DNA from: Megalopta genalis
Lineage: Eukaryota; Arthropoda; Insecta; Hymenoptera; Halictidae
Assembly (NCBI RefSeq): GCF_051020955.1
Contig: NC_135019.1
Span: 23,007,375-23,071,374, forward strand
Direction of reading: 5' to 3'
DNA: 64,000 bases
Shown: in pieces, positions 44,753-57,500 of the stretch
Position numbering within the stretch: position 1 is the stretch's first letter
How the letters are laid out: each line of letters begins with the position of its first letter
Program-made: the position numbers and the translations under genes
Notes under the pieces: generated by a model
What the model was told of the DNA's origin: nothing
Databases searched by the model: none
The model's input: the letters and a program-made list of their open reading frames with translations, nothing else

Positions 44753-47359
44753 GCAAAGCTTGAATATTCTATATACTTCATAGAGTTTCAAAAGTAATTC
44801 CATTTATTTGTTTTCGCTTATACAAAAATAATTTTATTAATTTAAATCTTCATTTTTTGGATGACCAGAAATGTTAGGACAATTTAACTACGAAAAGTCA
44901 ATGTTGCAATATTGATTATGAGAATACGTTTGTTTTACTGTGACATGGAAACAGTATGTGTTGCATTGGAATGAAATAATTTAAGTCCTGAAGAAAATGA
45001 AAATCTACGTCAGACTGCGGATTTGATGGATTTGTGATAAAAATGAATAGATGAAACAGAAGACGGTAATACTATTAGAACATTTAACAATTTGCCTGTA
45101 TTAATATTAACTCATTGACGTTATTCAAGACGGAAATAAATGTCTATGTAGTTCTTGTTTTCTTCACTCGATGTGCAAAGATTTATTTTGTACAAAGGTG
45201 CGATGTCTAATTATTACCAAGACATATGGTAAAAATAATCTTGTAAGTACTGATTTCTATTTTCAGATTATATAGTTTATGGAACTAAAAACGAGGTAGA
45301 TATTTATCTCGTTACAGAATAGATCGGTTCTACTCTAAACGAAAGAAAAGCGCCATTGATTTTAGTTAGTGCATTTATAAATGCCATGAATGCATACAAA
45401 TTTGCGCTATACTCATAGTACAATTGATAAATCTACACAATTGCAAGTTGGACTGGTCTCTAATTATACAAGAGCTTATCCAAGATGTTGTTCTTATAGA
45501 AGTGTGAGGTCAGAAGTAAGGAGTAAGCCAAAGCGTGTGAACAAAAATGAATTCTACTTTTGTTAAAAGAAACTACAGAATTAATACAAGAAAATTTCCC
45601 TTCAGTGCAACTGTTATAATTTACACGAAGATCAACAGCTTAGCGATAGCATTCAGATCAACAATTGAATCAGCGTTCCATGTGTTTGTGAGTGAATGAA
45701 TGACCGGGCAAATACAACATGAACTGTTTAATTCCCGTTCGACCAATACCAAAACGCTTTTGTCCCACCAAACACGATAATAAACTGTGGACTTTAAATG
45801 CCGTTAGCAGACATTATTCGACGAATCAGTAGAATAGAAATACTTAATAAGCTGTACGCGCGTATAGCACACATACACATGATCATTCCGTGGCTGCCGT
45901 TACGTCGCTTTCAGAATGAAGACACAACGATAAAGATTAGACATGATCCTACGACATTTTATTGGCTGACAAGTCGCTTCTGTTTTATACGTAGTCTTTC
46001 ACTCGGTTATCACTAATCCTCTCTTCTCTCTGCCTCTCTTCCTCTCCCCGTCTCTCTTCCCCTCGCTGTCAGTGAGACTGAGACAACGTCTGCCTAATGT
46101 CAGCTTGACCTATGATACGACGACCGATACAATTACATATAAGGCGGTCGAGAAAGCTTGATTATGCGGAAGGAATTCTGTACAATCGCAGTATGCTTTG
46201 GATTTGTACACTCTTTTGTATAAACAATGTAAAGGAATGGGAAGAGATAGAATTTGTCGTGCCAACACCTCGAGTTCTTCAAAATTTAATAGTTCGATCA
46301 AGAGATCTCAAATAATTGCGAATCGTTATGGAAATAGACGAAGGCGTAAAACGAATTTTGGTTTGTTAAATTTCATTGCAAATGCATTATAGTAAAATAG
46401 ATTATTATGAACAAGTTTTTCGATTGTTGACAACAATTGGACAGGTTTATGGCAATCGTGTAACGTTTGAAATTACGCAAGGTCATCGTAGAAATATAAA
46501 AATTTAACAGCAATTTAAAATTGATTCGATCTTTAGTCCTAAAAGGCGTCAACAAATTAGCAATTCGAAAATAAATCACAGTACTATTCCGAACTGTTGT
46601 CACAAAACTTAACTTCACTGAAACTGTCAAAGCCGTTCTTTTTTTATTCCGACACATTTGAGCACGTTGTTTTCTCTTTCGCTACTGCAGGTCGCATTTT
46701 GCCTAGTAGCCGTCCGAAACTGTCTGGACAATTACAAAATTTCAGCAAAGCTCATGAAACGTATAAAAAAATGTCTCAATTAACCTACTGAAATGGCGAA
46801 TATCGCATTTTAATCGGTGTCTGTTCCACCGCCAGTCGAAAACACGGTTCATCGAAAATTTTCTCACATTCTCGACGAGTTTCTTCGACGATGCATGGAT
46901 AGCTTTGAAATAAGGGTGTCATGGCCGAGCTCGTGCGACTACGTGTACAAACTTTCGTGCACTTTCGTCGTTAAAATCGTACAAAAAAAAAACGTGAGAT
47001 GAATCTGCGGAGCTCGCATGATCGGCTTCGATCGAGATCGACACGTCTGAATCGGATATTCTGATTGTGCCGGCGATAGAAAGTGTTGCACCATTGGCAC
47101 ATTTATCCTCCAGCATAATATGCCCGCATAATTACTAACGTGGAAGGCACAAATGTGTATAAGCGAACGTACAATCGCCTATTGATGCACTTGCATCTGC
47201 CGGACAGATCTCGTGCTGAGAAACTTCCAATGCTCTCCGTTTACTCTCACAATTTCTTCATTGCGCAATTTCGAGATCCGACGCGTAATTTTCTTGTAAC
47301 CAGTTTCAGTGGTCTGCGAATACACTGCGGAAGTTTATGCAAACAATTTCTGAGATGCT
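44753..47359. other. Unannotated region
   Basis: AT-rich, with a CT-rich tract at 46020-46076 and a GC-richer block at 46900-47340. No supported gene. Confidence 0.4.
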
Positions 47360-47464
47360 TTAACACATTAAATGCCGAAAATCAACACTGATATAATTCC
47401 TACAAAATCTGAGTTATTTTGTTAATCCTAGTACAACCCTCTTTTATTTTTCGGCATGAGTAAT
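47360..47464. mobile_element. Short TTAA-type element (P8), tentative
   Basis: TTAA at 47360-47363, then CACATTAAATGCCGAAAATC. The right end reads TTTTTCGGCATGAGTAA, so ATGCCGAAAA occurs inverted at both ends. The right TTAA is decayed to GTAA. At 105 bp it may be a deletion derivative of a P5-like element. Confidence 0.45.
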
Positions 47465-47521
47465 ATTGTGTGGTTGCGTTGTAATATACACACATAATAT
47501 ACATATTTATTATATATTATT

Positions 47522-47525
<4 letters not shown>

Positions 47526-47567
<42 letters not shown>
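47526..47567. repeat. (TA)n microsatellite
   Basis: About 20 TA repeats within a wider TTTAT-rich tract. Confidence 0.95.
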
Positions 47568-47569
<2 letters not shown>

Positions 47570-48204
47570 TTATTTACACATTTATTTATTACTTAGTTAT
47601 AGAATATATAATCTCAATGTTTTAGCATTTATTTACACGTATGCAGACAAATTAAAAATTTTGTGGTAGCAATATTCAAATTGTTCAATCTATTACATAA
47701 TAAAAATGAATTTCTGTTGGGTTTTATAGTCGACAAAGAGTACCTTGCAGATTTAGTTCTCTAACAAATGTACTGAAAATATTAAAAGACATTGGCATCG
47801 TAAGAGTACATTAAAAAATGTTAGCAATTTTTCTCTATATCTCAAATAAATCAGAAGAAAATGTGAATAATTGAAAAGAAAAATAGTGCAGAGAGACAAA
47901 TGGAACAGTATTACATATTATCGCTTTACTGATACCAATTTTTTCTCTACATTTCGTGTAAATACAACGACGGTGATGAGGCTATCGGGTAATGTTTTCA
48001 TCGGTATAAATAACCACCGTTCACACGAGATTTAAGCATGAACATCTCGTCTAAAACGTGTTCTTTTTTATCATTAGAACGACGGAGAAATAGAAACAAT
48101 TATTTTATACTGCTTCGTGGAAATAACAGGACAATTCTATTCAGATTTGCGCGATTTTGATTATAGAACCTATGTAAGTTCTGTAAGTGACGGAAGAAAA
48201 TTAT
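47568..48204. other. Unannotated AT-rich region
   Basis: No supported feature. Confidence 0.4.
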
Positions 48205-49080
48205 TCGAATACGTTTCATGTATATTGATCGAATGTTCGATGTTCCTCATATTGGCATTCAATGTCCTCGAATAACGCTTCGACCATTTTAGTTCATACA
48301 GTAGAACCTCGGTTATGTAGTTAAAAGTTAAATTATGTAGCTTAAAAGTACGTGGATACCTCCTTAACACTTACTATCTAAAAAAAATTATGACATCTTT
48401 GATAAACTTGATTAAATTTCATGTATGTTAGTTCGTACAATATTAGAGATCGCATTTAACCAATAATTAATCAAATAATTCACCAATAATAATAAAAAAC
48501 AGTTATATCATTCTGGCTGTTAGTTTTCTCATTACTTCACGGTTAATTAGATTCCACTCCGATTGTAAAACTTCCAATAAATGTTTTTAAAAATGAACGT
48601 TTCGATAAATGTTTTTCCTTTAATTTTTTTCTTACGTAAACTTTTATTTATTTAAAGAATTTAAATACTTAAATTGTTCAATTTTATGTTATCAAGGTAC
48701 ATTACACATACATGCATTCAGAATAGAATTTAGCGATAATCATTCTACAATAACAATACACATTATGTTTCATAGTTTCCATAAAATTGATAAGTGTCCA
48801 CGTACTTTTGAGCGGCAGTGTATATTGATCGACTCGCACATGTCCCTCAAAAATAGTTTCAATCAATATCTTAGAATAATATTTTGCCCATTTGGATCCA
48901 CACAGTAGAACCTCGATTATCTGAATCTTGGTTATCTAACTTCTTTATTCATCGAATACGTTTTACACATATTGACTGACTCGAATATGCCCCTCGAACA
49001 TAATTTCAATCAATATCTTAGAATACTGCTTCACCCATTTTTGGTTCGCAAAATATAAACTCGATTATCCGACGGTAGAA
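48205..49080 (+). repeat. Three diverged tandem units (about 115-147 bp), interrupted by a MITE
   Basis: Units start at TATTGATCG (48223), TATTGATCG (48823) and TATTGACTG (48970). Units 2 and 3 share TGYCCCTC, TTTCAATCAATATCTTAGAA and GCCCATTT/CACCCATTT. Units 1 and 2 carry CAGTAGAACCTCGRTTAT, and unit 3 ends ACTCGATTATCCG. The AGTAGAACCTCGATTATCCG-like motif resembles pogo/Tigger-type transposon termini, so this may be a cluster of such ends. Confidence 0.65.
48336..48820. mobile_element. Tc1/mariner-like MITE (T4) inside the tandem units
   Basis: The right end GTCCACGTACTTTTGAGCGG, CAGTG is followed by TA (48821-48822). The inverted left end reads GCTTAAAAGTACGTGGATAC after TA and has lost its first bases. 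The interior is AT-rich without coding capacity. Confidence 0.75.
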
Positions 49081-50638
49081 TTTACATTATTCTAGAAATC
49101 ATTAAGGACGTATTCCGGAGCACTGTATCCAACTAACTGTCAGGTCATTCCACGCGAAATCGGACACTTTCCGAGTTTTAGTGAAATTAGAATATGATGT
49201 AGTTCTTAATGATATACATGTACACGTTTTGAAGAATTTTCCAAAATTTTAAAAATGTTTAATTTTATATATGTACTGTGAAATAAAGTGTCAACCTTTT
49301 CCCACGAAATCGTAATTATTGAACCACCAAACCGAGGAAAACAAGCTCTTCGACGGTTACAATAAAAACATGAGAGTGTCCAACAGAAATAATTTCGTCA
49401 TCGGAATAATTCAACCGGTTCATATAACCGTGGTTTCGTTACACAATATCTAAAGAAATTGTATCGACCAATTTCCTAGAGAAGGTATCTTAAGAATAAT
49501 TGGAAATTAAAAAATTTAAAACCCGTTGGTTCGAAGAAGTTGCGGCGTTAACATTGCCTTCGAGAGACCGTGATTAGCAGTAGCTAGCAGCCGAGACGTT
49601 TAGTTGCGTGAGCATGTTGTAGGAAACGGGCCCGACGTATAAACTCGACGAGCCGCATCGACGACGACGGGGTTATAAAACAGGATCGACAAGCGGCTTG
49701 CATCGGCGCTCATAATATTGTCATAAGACCTACACCTGCATGGCCGCGAGTCGCAGCAACAGCGGCTCTTTAGGCGTCCCGGTGAAGAACGAATCACAAA
49801 GTGTACCAGGCAGGCGCGCGACGAATGATCGCAATCTACTTTGATCTCGATCCGCTTTTCCGTGGCCCCAGACGCGACCTGAACACGGATCCTGACCTCC
49901 GTTAACCTGGTATCTGTGACCTCGAGATCCGAACTTGTCCGAGGGACACACTTCTAATCGATCGGATTGTCAAAATGTTTGACTTCGAGCATGCTCGCGA
50001 TAAGGGAATAAGATCGGGCCGTGCAATCGGAAAAATTTAAACCAAAAATAATGGGCCTTGACACGGCGGACTTTCGTGGTTTCAAATAATGTTTCAGTTT
50101 TAACCAGTCTACGGTGTCCAGAAAAACTTGCGCAAATGAGGTGTTCGGTTCGTGTAGATCTGACTAAAAAATTTACGCGTTTATATTTGGCAACTGCGCT
50201 ATAATATAATTTTTTTGAGTTTCTCGTAATGAAAGGATGTAGTAATTGATATGGAAATAAAAATTGATTTGCAGAATTATGAAAGTGAATGAGAGAGATA
50301 GAGAAAGTAAGTAGAAGATAAAAACCGTAAATTTAAAAACTATAAAATATTTTCGTTTTTACAGATACTACATTTGTGATTTTTATAAATATGTCTTTTT
50401 TGAATTTTACGCACGTTATATTTGTTTTAATATAATTAGTTGACGGACGATATTGGCATATTTCTATTTTCTGTATTTTCTTCCATTGGAAGTTGGATCA
50501 ATGTCACGCCAAATGACAAAATTATTGTATGCTGATAAATCAATTATAATGCAGAATACTACCTATATAAACTATGTAATATTTATTTAGACAAATTTTG
50601 ATTTCGTATAAAATAAAATGTTGGTTTCATAAATTATT
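49081..50638. other. Unannotated, GC-rich block 49540-50040
   Basis: Overlapping short minus-strand frames (49600-49951) show no recognisable domain. Confidence 0.4.
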
Positions 50639-50755
50639 TTAATGTTTTAATGTTTGATTGTTTTTCAATGTTTTAATGTTTTAATATTTTAATGTTTCAA
50701 TGTTTTTTTTCAATATATTTCAATGTTTTAACGTTTTAATGTCTCAATGTTTAAA
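50639..50755 (+). repeat. AATGTTTTA minisatellite
   Basis: Degenerate 8-9-bp units AATGTTTTA/AATGTTTCA repeat about a dozen times. Confidence 0.88.
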
Positions 50756-52704
50756 TTGAAAATATTTATCGAATTCTAAAAACGGAGATCTGACGGATGA
50801 TTTTACATTTATTGCACGGAATACTTCATTATTAGAAAATTACAATTCACGCGATGTTATAATTGAAAGGCACGTTCCAAAAATCATTATTAAATTCTTA
50901 GAAGAACAAGTACATAAAAACATCCGCGAGCTCGCTATCTGTGTAAATTGCTCGTAACCAGCTGGAACGATAGATACAAGGAACAAGAATTTAGTATCGC
51001 AGTTTCTTGACCGTGCATAGCACGATTTACGCATCTCGTCGAATACAAATTAGCGAGTCGGGCAATTAAAAAGGGAAACAAGTGTTCAGGCACAAGATAG
51101 AAACAGTTGTAGCAATTCCACGATAAACTCCGACCCTTACAACCGAAACGTGTACACGAAATAATTACTCTGTTCTCCTCGATACCGGGCCGAGAATTGA
51201 TAGTTCTCGCAACAAAAGCGTTTCGGTGCATCCACGCGGTCGAATGCAGGCTCACGTTCCGTCACGTCGCGTTATTCCTCCACCGATATTTGTCTGAAAA
51301 CCGATCAAAAGGGGACAGAAAATGTTGCGCGCCCCCATTCCTTCCCACATCGGATCGTTCTGAAACCCAATAATCGGTTCCGGAAATATCGATGGCTTAA
51401 AAGGATGAAGAGCCGCGCGCAGTTGCCGTCGAACGATGGAACGAGAAAGGAAGCGGAAATATTTCTCCGTGGGCTGGACATTAATCCGACACCCAACGTA
51501 TCTGCCTCTCTGACTCTCTTTTCTCCCTTTTTCTTCTAATGGTCGAAGACATTAAGTTCCTAACTTTTTACAGAATTATCTGGTCCCCACCCCGTCGGTT
51601 TATCGTCGTTCCTTGGTTCGCTATCTCTCTCGGTGAGGACTCATCCTCAAAGCATACAGTACCGACGAGTACGTTCCCAGAGGTTCTCATGCTTTCTTTT
51701 TCCCTCCCATGTACGTAGAGCCCTGGCACCGAAGAAATTCGCAGGTCTCTTTGTCTCAGAAGGCGCTACCCCCTGTAACGGTATCTCGTAGCCGTTAATA
51801 ACGTTTGGGCCTTTATGCGGGCTGGGAGAAGCGAAAGGGCACCGAAACTCATGCTTGAAATTTCCTGATTAGTAAGCGAGGCTTCCGGGGACAAGTCAGG
51901 TTTATTGTCCAAGCGGTTCTCAAATCGTAAAGGGATTATCCGCGGGACAAATCGGTTCACGATAACGCGACGAATGTGTGCGTATGTATTTATTAAAGGT
52001 TCTGAGCTTGATGAAGCCCATCGTATGTGAACAAAATATACGTAGTATTATTATTAGCATGCTAAATTAATATTAATTATCGAAATAAAGTAGGGTACAG
52101 TCCTCTGCCAGGTACATTAAGTAAAATATGTATGTGCAGTCATATATGTAGTTATCTTAAATCTAGTATAACACATCGCAGCAAAGGTACATGCCGGTAA
52201 AAATAATGAACAATATAAATTCCCTGTGATAACGTGCGCCTGCGATAAGCACCTACTATGGAACGCTTTTTAGTGGGGCATAAAATTATCGTCGATTTTA
52301 TTGCAACTTAAAGGCGTTGTTGCTGAATATTTATATTATTATTCCATAGATTGATGTTTTCAGATAACGTAACGAACTTTGAAATATTTATTTCATACGA
52401 ATAAAACATGGCACAAGCGTGTACCTATTATGGAATACCGTTCTCGTACCATGTACCCGTGTTCCATGAATCGAGACAATGAAAAAATTGAAGTACACAA
52501 TACGGAACAGTATGTTCTTGCTTAGAAACATCCGTGTTCAAGTAAACGTTCTTTTTTACAGCTGACTGTTACATAACAGTAGTTGTGCGTGTCTATTTGT
52601 AAAGAACAAAACGTTCAAAAATATGGACAGAATTTTTACATCCACTTTCATATGCTCCGTTTATTTTGTATTATTATATATTGTTCGTGCTACTGTTTCA
52701 AGAA
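50756..52704. other. Unannotated, GC-rich block 51180-51960
   Basis: No gene recognised; short frames on the minus strand overlap and lack domains. Confidence 0.4.
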
Positions 52705-52865
52705 ACAGTATCGTTCCAAGTAATAGCAAAATTTGAAAAAGTGTTTTAGCGATTGTACAGTGAACTAGTATCATTAACATTAAACAAAAATTCAAGGCGT
52801 TTAGTCCAGATCGACGGAAGTTGTTGCGTTTCAAAAAGCATACGAATATTTTTCGCCAGGTGTGC
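52705..52865 (+). mobile_element. Family D fragment, right end
   Basis: AAGTAATAGCAAAATTTGAA, AAATTCAAGGCGTTTAGTCC and CGTTTCAAAAAGCATACGAA match the right end of the 36639-37377 copy in order. The terminal CACTG is lost. Confidence 0.7.
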
Positions 52866-53671
52866 AGTGCAAGCGCGTCAATTATGCCTAATTTCTGCTA
52901 ACCCAAAGATCAACGAGCTAATCGATTTGACCAAGTGACGAATAGTAGCGGAAGGAGTGTGGAATAATTTAGAGAGCGCCGATGGGGTGGGACGGATTAG
53001 AAAATTTCCGGAGCTATAAAATGTTTCGTAATACATGTTCGAAGCAGCCTGTCCCAATATTTCACTCCTATTCCGAAGCGTCTTCGGCCATTCACGTTTT
53101 ACGACTTTCTATCCGGGCGTTGCTGGTGTGCAGCCACGCTAACCGTGAAAATGCTCGCGCAGAGACGAAAGCGACGTTTCGTTATCGCTCGATGGCGCGG
53201 ACGTGATGTATCTCGCGTGAATGGGCATGGGAAGCGGCCGCAAGCGCGAATAATTACGCAAAGAATCGCGGTATCAACACTGAGGCCGGCTGGCTGATGT
53301 GTGCTTCCACCGCGCGCATCATTTGTTTATAAACAGGCGGCCCGGTGCGCGACAGAGAATCGCCATTAATCAATCGAACGGTCACGTAACTGTCTCAATC
53401 GCCGCGGCCATCGATTTATCGCCCGTAACAATAACCCCAATCCACTGTCCGACGTTAGAACCGCGGAAGTGCTGCTGACAAAACAGATCAACCCCTTTCG
53501 CGATCGTTCGGTCGGTGATAAATAGGATCGGTGCGTCAGTTTTGCATAGTGACCCCTCCCTTGTAATCGCGCCGACGATTTTATGCATCGTAATCGGTCC
53601 AATTTGAAACGATACATCAACCTTTCGCACATGTAACTCTGTCTTCGCTTCAAAATCTTGTAGAACCTGTA
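52866..53671. other. Unannotated, GC-rich
   Basis: GC-rich from 52900 to 53600. Overlapping minus-strand frames at 53366-53678 have no recognisable domain. Confidence 0.4.
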
Positions 53672-53974
53672 CATTCAATCCCTTCCAAAAGTATTAACAC
53701 ACCTTCTTATTCAATATAAATTGTAGTTTTCCATTCAGTTTAGAAAGAAATACATTAAAAACGCGGTGGACGAATACGTAACCGAAAAAGAACTTTAATT
53801 GTCTTTTATAAAATTGATGTTATTTTTATTATACCATTAAATAAATGTAATCTGCTTGTTACACTTTCGTAAAATTAAGTTTGAAATAAATTGAAGAAAT
53901 TATAAGAATTTCCTATCGGTTTCACAAATTTATTTAATTTTTTGTAAGTGTCCTAATACTTTTTGAGGAGGGTA
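53672..53974 (-). mobile_element. Tc1/mariner-like MITE, family T1, copy 2
   Basis: The left end CCCTTCCAAAAGTATTAACA and right end TGTCCTAATACTTTTTGAGG are inverted. The right subterminal GAAATAAATTGAAGAAATTA and AAATTTATTTAATTTTTTGT match the left end of the 16460 copy in reverse, so the copies lie in opposite orientation. Confidence 0.82.
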
Positions 53975-54575
53975 AACGTCTAGCCTCCGACTTATGCAAA
54001 CGATTTTAATTCTTCATAAAACACTGCGATCTGTTAATTATTTCTTCATTAACGTATGATGAATGGACAAGAGGTTTGCAATCAGTGGCTTTAGAACAAA
54101 TAAGCATTACATATTTACGCTTCAATTTAGAACATTTTTTAATTTCTAACATTATAAACGATTGTCAATATTGATGTTATTTTTAAAAATTGGTAAAGTG
54201 CACGAACTGTGTACTTTAATTTAAAAAATAATTACTCTCGTAACAGAACACTATTTCTTTTATTAATTAAATTCTTTGGTTGTAATATCGTATTTTCAAT
54301 GCAATTGAACAAGATAAAATAGTCATCTTGTGAACATCTTGCAATTATCACCTTAATATTTGTCACTCTTATCAATCTTCTGTCACTATTGACATTATTA
54401 TCAAGGTTAATGTTTAAATTCTTTCAAGTATTGTACATTTCGATGTTGTTCATATTTTCTCTAGGTGGTTTATAGACATATGAAGTGGGTATATATCATT
54501 TGGTCTACACACATCTTGTGAATAAAAATGATTGATCGAGTGCATTCGTAATACACTTAAGTTTTCAGTAAACAG
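53975..54575. other. Unannotated AT-rich region
   Basis: No supported feature. Confidence 0.4.
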
Positions 54576-54789
54576 TTAACAATAAACCTACCGAGTACCA
54601 GAATTAACCGACGTCTGTTGTTCTACGAGAATGGCAACACTTAATTTATTTAGATATTTTAATGTTTTTAAGATAATATATATATTTGAATCGAGAAGTT
54701 TATTCAATAATTTCCTGTAATATCTACGTTCTCAGAATAACAAATTGTGAAACTGGTTGAAACAACCGGTACGGTAGGTTTAGTGCTAA
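54576..54789. mobile_element. piggyBac-like MITE, family P3, copy 2
   Basis: TTAA at 54576-54579, then CAATAAACCTACCGAGTACC. The right end reads CCGGTACGGTAGGTTTAGTG, followed by CTAA, a decayed TTAA. Ends match the 33388-33816 copy. Confidence 0.8.
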
Positions 54790-56802
54790 ATATAAACGTA
54801 TTTGGTAATGTACAAATTATTTATGTGTCTTGCGACTGGTGTGCCAAATGTTTTTTACGCAGAAAAATCAACAGTGTACTTATAATGATGTTTCAGAGAC
54901 GTCATGGATTCCATGTGATAAACTTGAGTATTTGTATTTTTTTTTATTATAAACTCACTGTCAGTCAACGTATGTAATGGCAACCTATCCATTTCAGTTC
55001 CAAGTTATTTCTAAATTTTGAGGTGAAGAAGTAACTCGTAAGTACACTGTTGCTAATTTTTGGGACGATGTATATTTGTACCATTGGGTACCACGTGATA
55101 ACTGATTTATCAATATAATATAAGTGATACAACGTTTACTGTGAATAAAAAGAAAGAACAAGATAAAGATAGCTCGTGAAATGTTTAAAACTTTACACTC
55201 GAAAATTTGTTTTGATAGGTAGCTTATATAGAACTAGTTCAAGAGACCTCTTCCGATGTAAATTAAATACGATCGAATGAGCTGATCAGCAACCAGTACG
55301 TTGTCCTAAATGTTCCACTTCAAAACTTTCCGTTTACATTAAGGTTACAAGAGCATTCTGTTTTTACGTTAGGCGTTCGGTGTGATGGGAGGCGAACATA
55401 CATACATACATGTTTCGAACAAGCATACGATCACCATCAACTACAAACTTTAATAAACTAATTTAGTAATAAAAATAAATTAATTTAGCAATAAGTACTC
55501 CAAAAAAGAATCGAGAAATAAAATGAATAATCGATTCGATTGGATCAGAACAGTTTCTTAAATACTCGTTTTAGAGAGAAACAAATACAAGATGCATGTA
55601 ATTGAAAAACTGTACTTTTCTGATGCACAGAATCTCGAGTCGATAATATATTTTGCACACAATAAACCATGAATAAAATACTTCCAAATACTTTCAAATA
55701 AACACCAATGTCTCCACAAATTATTTTTATCATGACACTGTAGTAGTTAATATGTAAGAACGATTTACTTATATACTTAGTATTTAGCATAAAATAAATT
55801 TCTTTTGCAGTGTTGGAAGATTTGTAATTAAGAAAAAGGTCAGCTGCGATTATCCATCGATTTAACAAGACTTGCACACAATTTCGGAGCATTGGTTATA
55901 CTAAATTTTTGAAGAATAATATTTTCTTCCTAAATGTTCAATTTTTGTGTTAGTTATGGTCAATTACACAATTATAAAATTCCAGTTTCACAGTCATTTT
56001 CTAGTGCAAAAATTGCAGTCCTAATAAATTCTCTATTATCATTCTTAAGATATAATAAACCTTCAAAGAGAGAAATATTTGTTTCTGCTGTGTAGATTTC
56101 AAGAATATTTATTACTCAGTCAGAAGAAGAGTCTAAACACTCTATTTTTTAAATATTTATAGTATGTGTTTCTACAACATTTTCATTACGTGGATTAGGT
56201 AAGTATTATAGAAATCTTGATTTTTCTCGTTCCAACTGCATTGTAGTACAGTCACGTAATCTTTTAAACTTTACCGAATATTATTTTCTCCACCTATGTT
56301 ATTGCATGCGTGATACTCCTTTGTAGTTATTAAAACAGACATCGTCACGTGAAAATAAGCAACTGCAGATTACGTGTCCATCACCGGTGATCGATGCTGC
56401 GGTCAATGTGCTAACTGTGACTATGTATAGCACATCGAATACATTAAAAGTCCATTTATGTAAATAACGATATTTTAGTCACGGTATTTTTAGTTAACGT
56501 TAACTATTTCGTTTATTTGTTATGAAATAACGAAATAATTCATTTTTTCTTATTACTTCAAAATACATATTGCAAATGTTTATTTTTAGAATTTCTGCGT
56601 CATTTCCTTTAGAAATACAGAAACAATTGATTTCATCGATTCATTTATCCCTTAAATTTTTACACATTACTCCAAAATAAAACTTAATTCTCTAAGAATT
56701 ATAATTCGTGTAAACTCTTTTATACGAACTTTTTTTTTTTATACGAACAGGAACTCTAATGCTGATAAAAAATCATAAATAGAAGAAGGTACAGAGGAAC
56801 AT
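54790..56802. other. Unannotated AT-rich region
   Basis: Contains a 16-bp perfect palindrome TAGTTAACGTTAACTA near 56491-56506 and an (ACAT)n tract near 55397-55412. No gene recognised. Confidence 0.4.
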
Positions 56803-57500
56803 GATTACTTCGAACTTAAAAATGCATTTGTTCATTAACCCAAAAATTAAAAATGCTTTCTTTCATTAACCTAAAATTAAAAATCCATTCTTCCATTAAA
56901 TCAAAGTTAAAAATGTATCCTTTCATTACTCCAAAATGAAAGTCTATTCCCTCGTTATTCCAATATAAAAATTCATTTCATTATTACTCCAAAATAAAAA
57001 TTCAAGTTTATTACTCCAAATTAAAAGTCAATACTTTTATTAGTCCAAAATAAAAATCCATATACATTACTTTCAATTGAAAATCGATACTTTAATTACT
57101 TCAAAATGAAAATTCATGCCGATTACTCCAAATTAAAAGTCGATACTTCAATTAGTTAAAAATAAAAACCCATACTCATTACTCTAAATTGAAAATCGAT
57201 ATTTTTATTACTCCAAAATAAAAATTCATACTCGTTACTCTAAATTAGAAGACGACACTTTAATTACTCAAAAATAAATCTCCATACTCATTACGCTAAA
57301 TTAAAAATCGATATTTTCATTACATCAAAATAAAAATTCATACTTATTGCTCCAAATTATAAGTCGATACTTTTATCACTCCAGAATGAAAATCCATGCT
57401 TATTATTCCACACTATAAGTCCATACTCATCATTCCAAAATAATAATCCATACTCATTGTTCTAAAATAAAAATCCATGCTCATTATTCTAAAACAAAAA
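56803..57500 (+). repeat. Minisatellite of about 25 units with 27/29-bp alternation
   Basis: The units read ATTACTCCAAAATAAAAATC followed by CATACTC (27 bp), or ATTACTCCAAATTAAAAGTC followed by GATACTTTT (29 bp). From about 56950 to 57400 the two types alternate, giving a 56-bp higher-order unit. Outer units at both ends are less ordered. Confidence 0.93.

Noticed and set aside
56491..56506. Perfect 16-bp palindrome TAGTTAACGTTAACTA
   Set aside because: Short AT-rich palindromes of this size are expected by chance at this scale, and no context supports a binding site.
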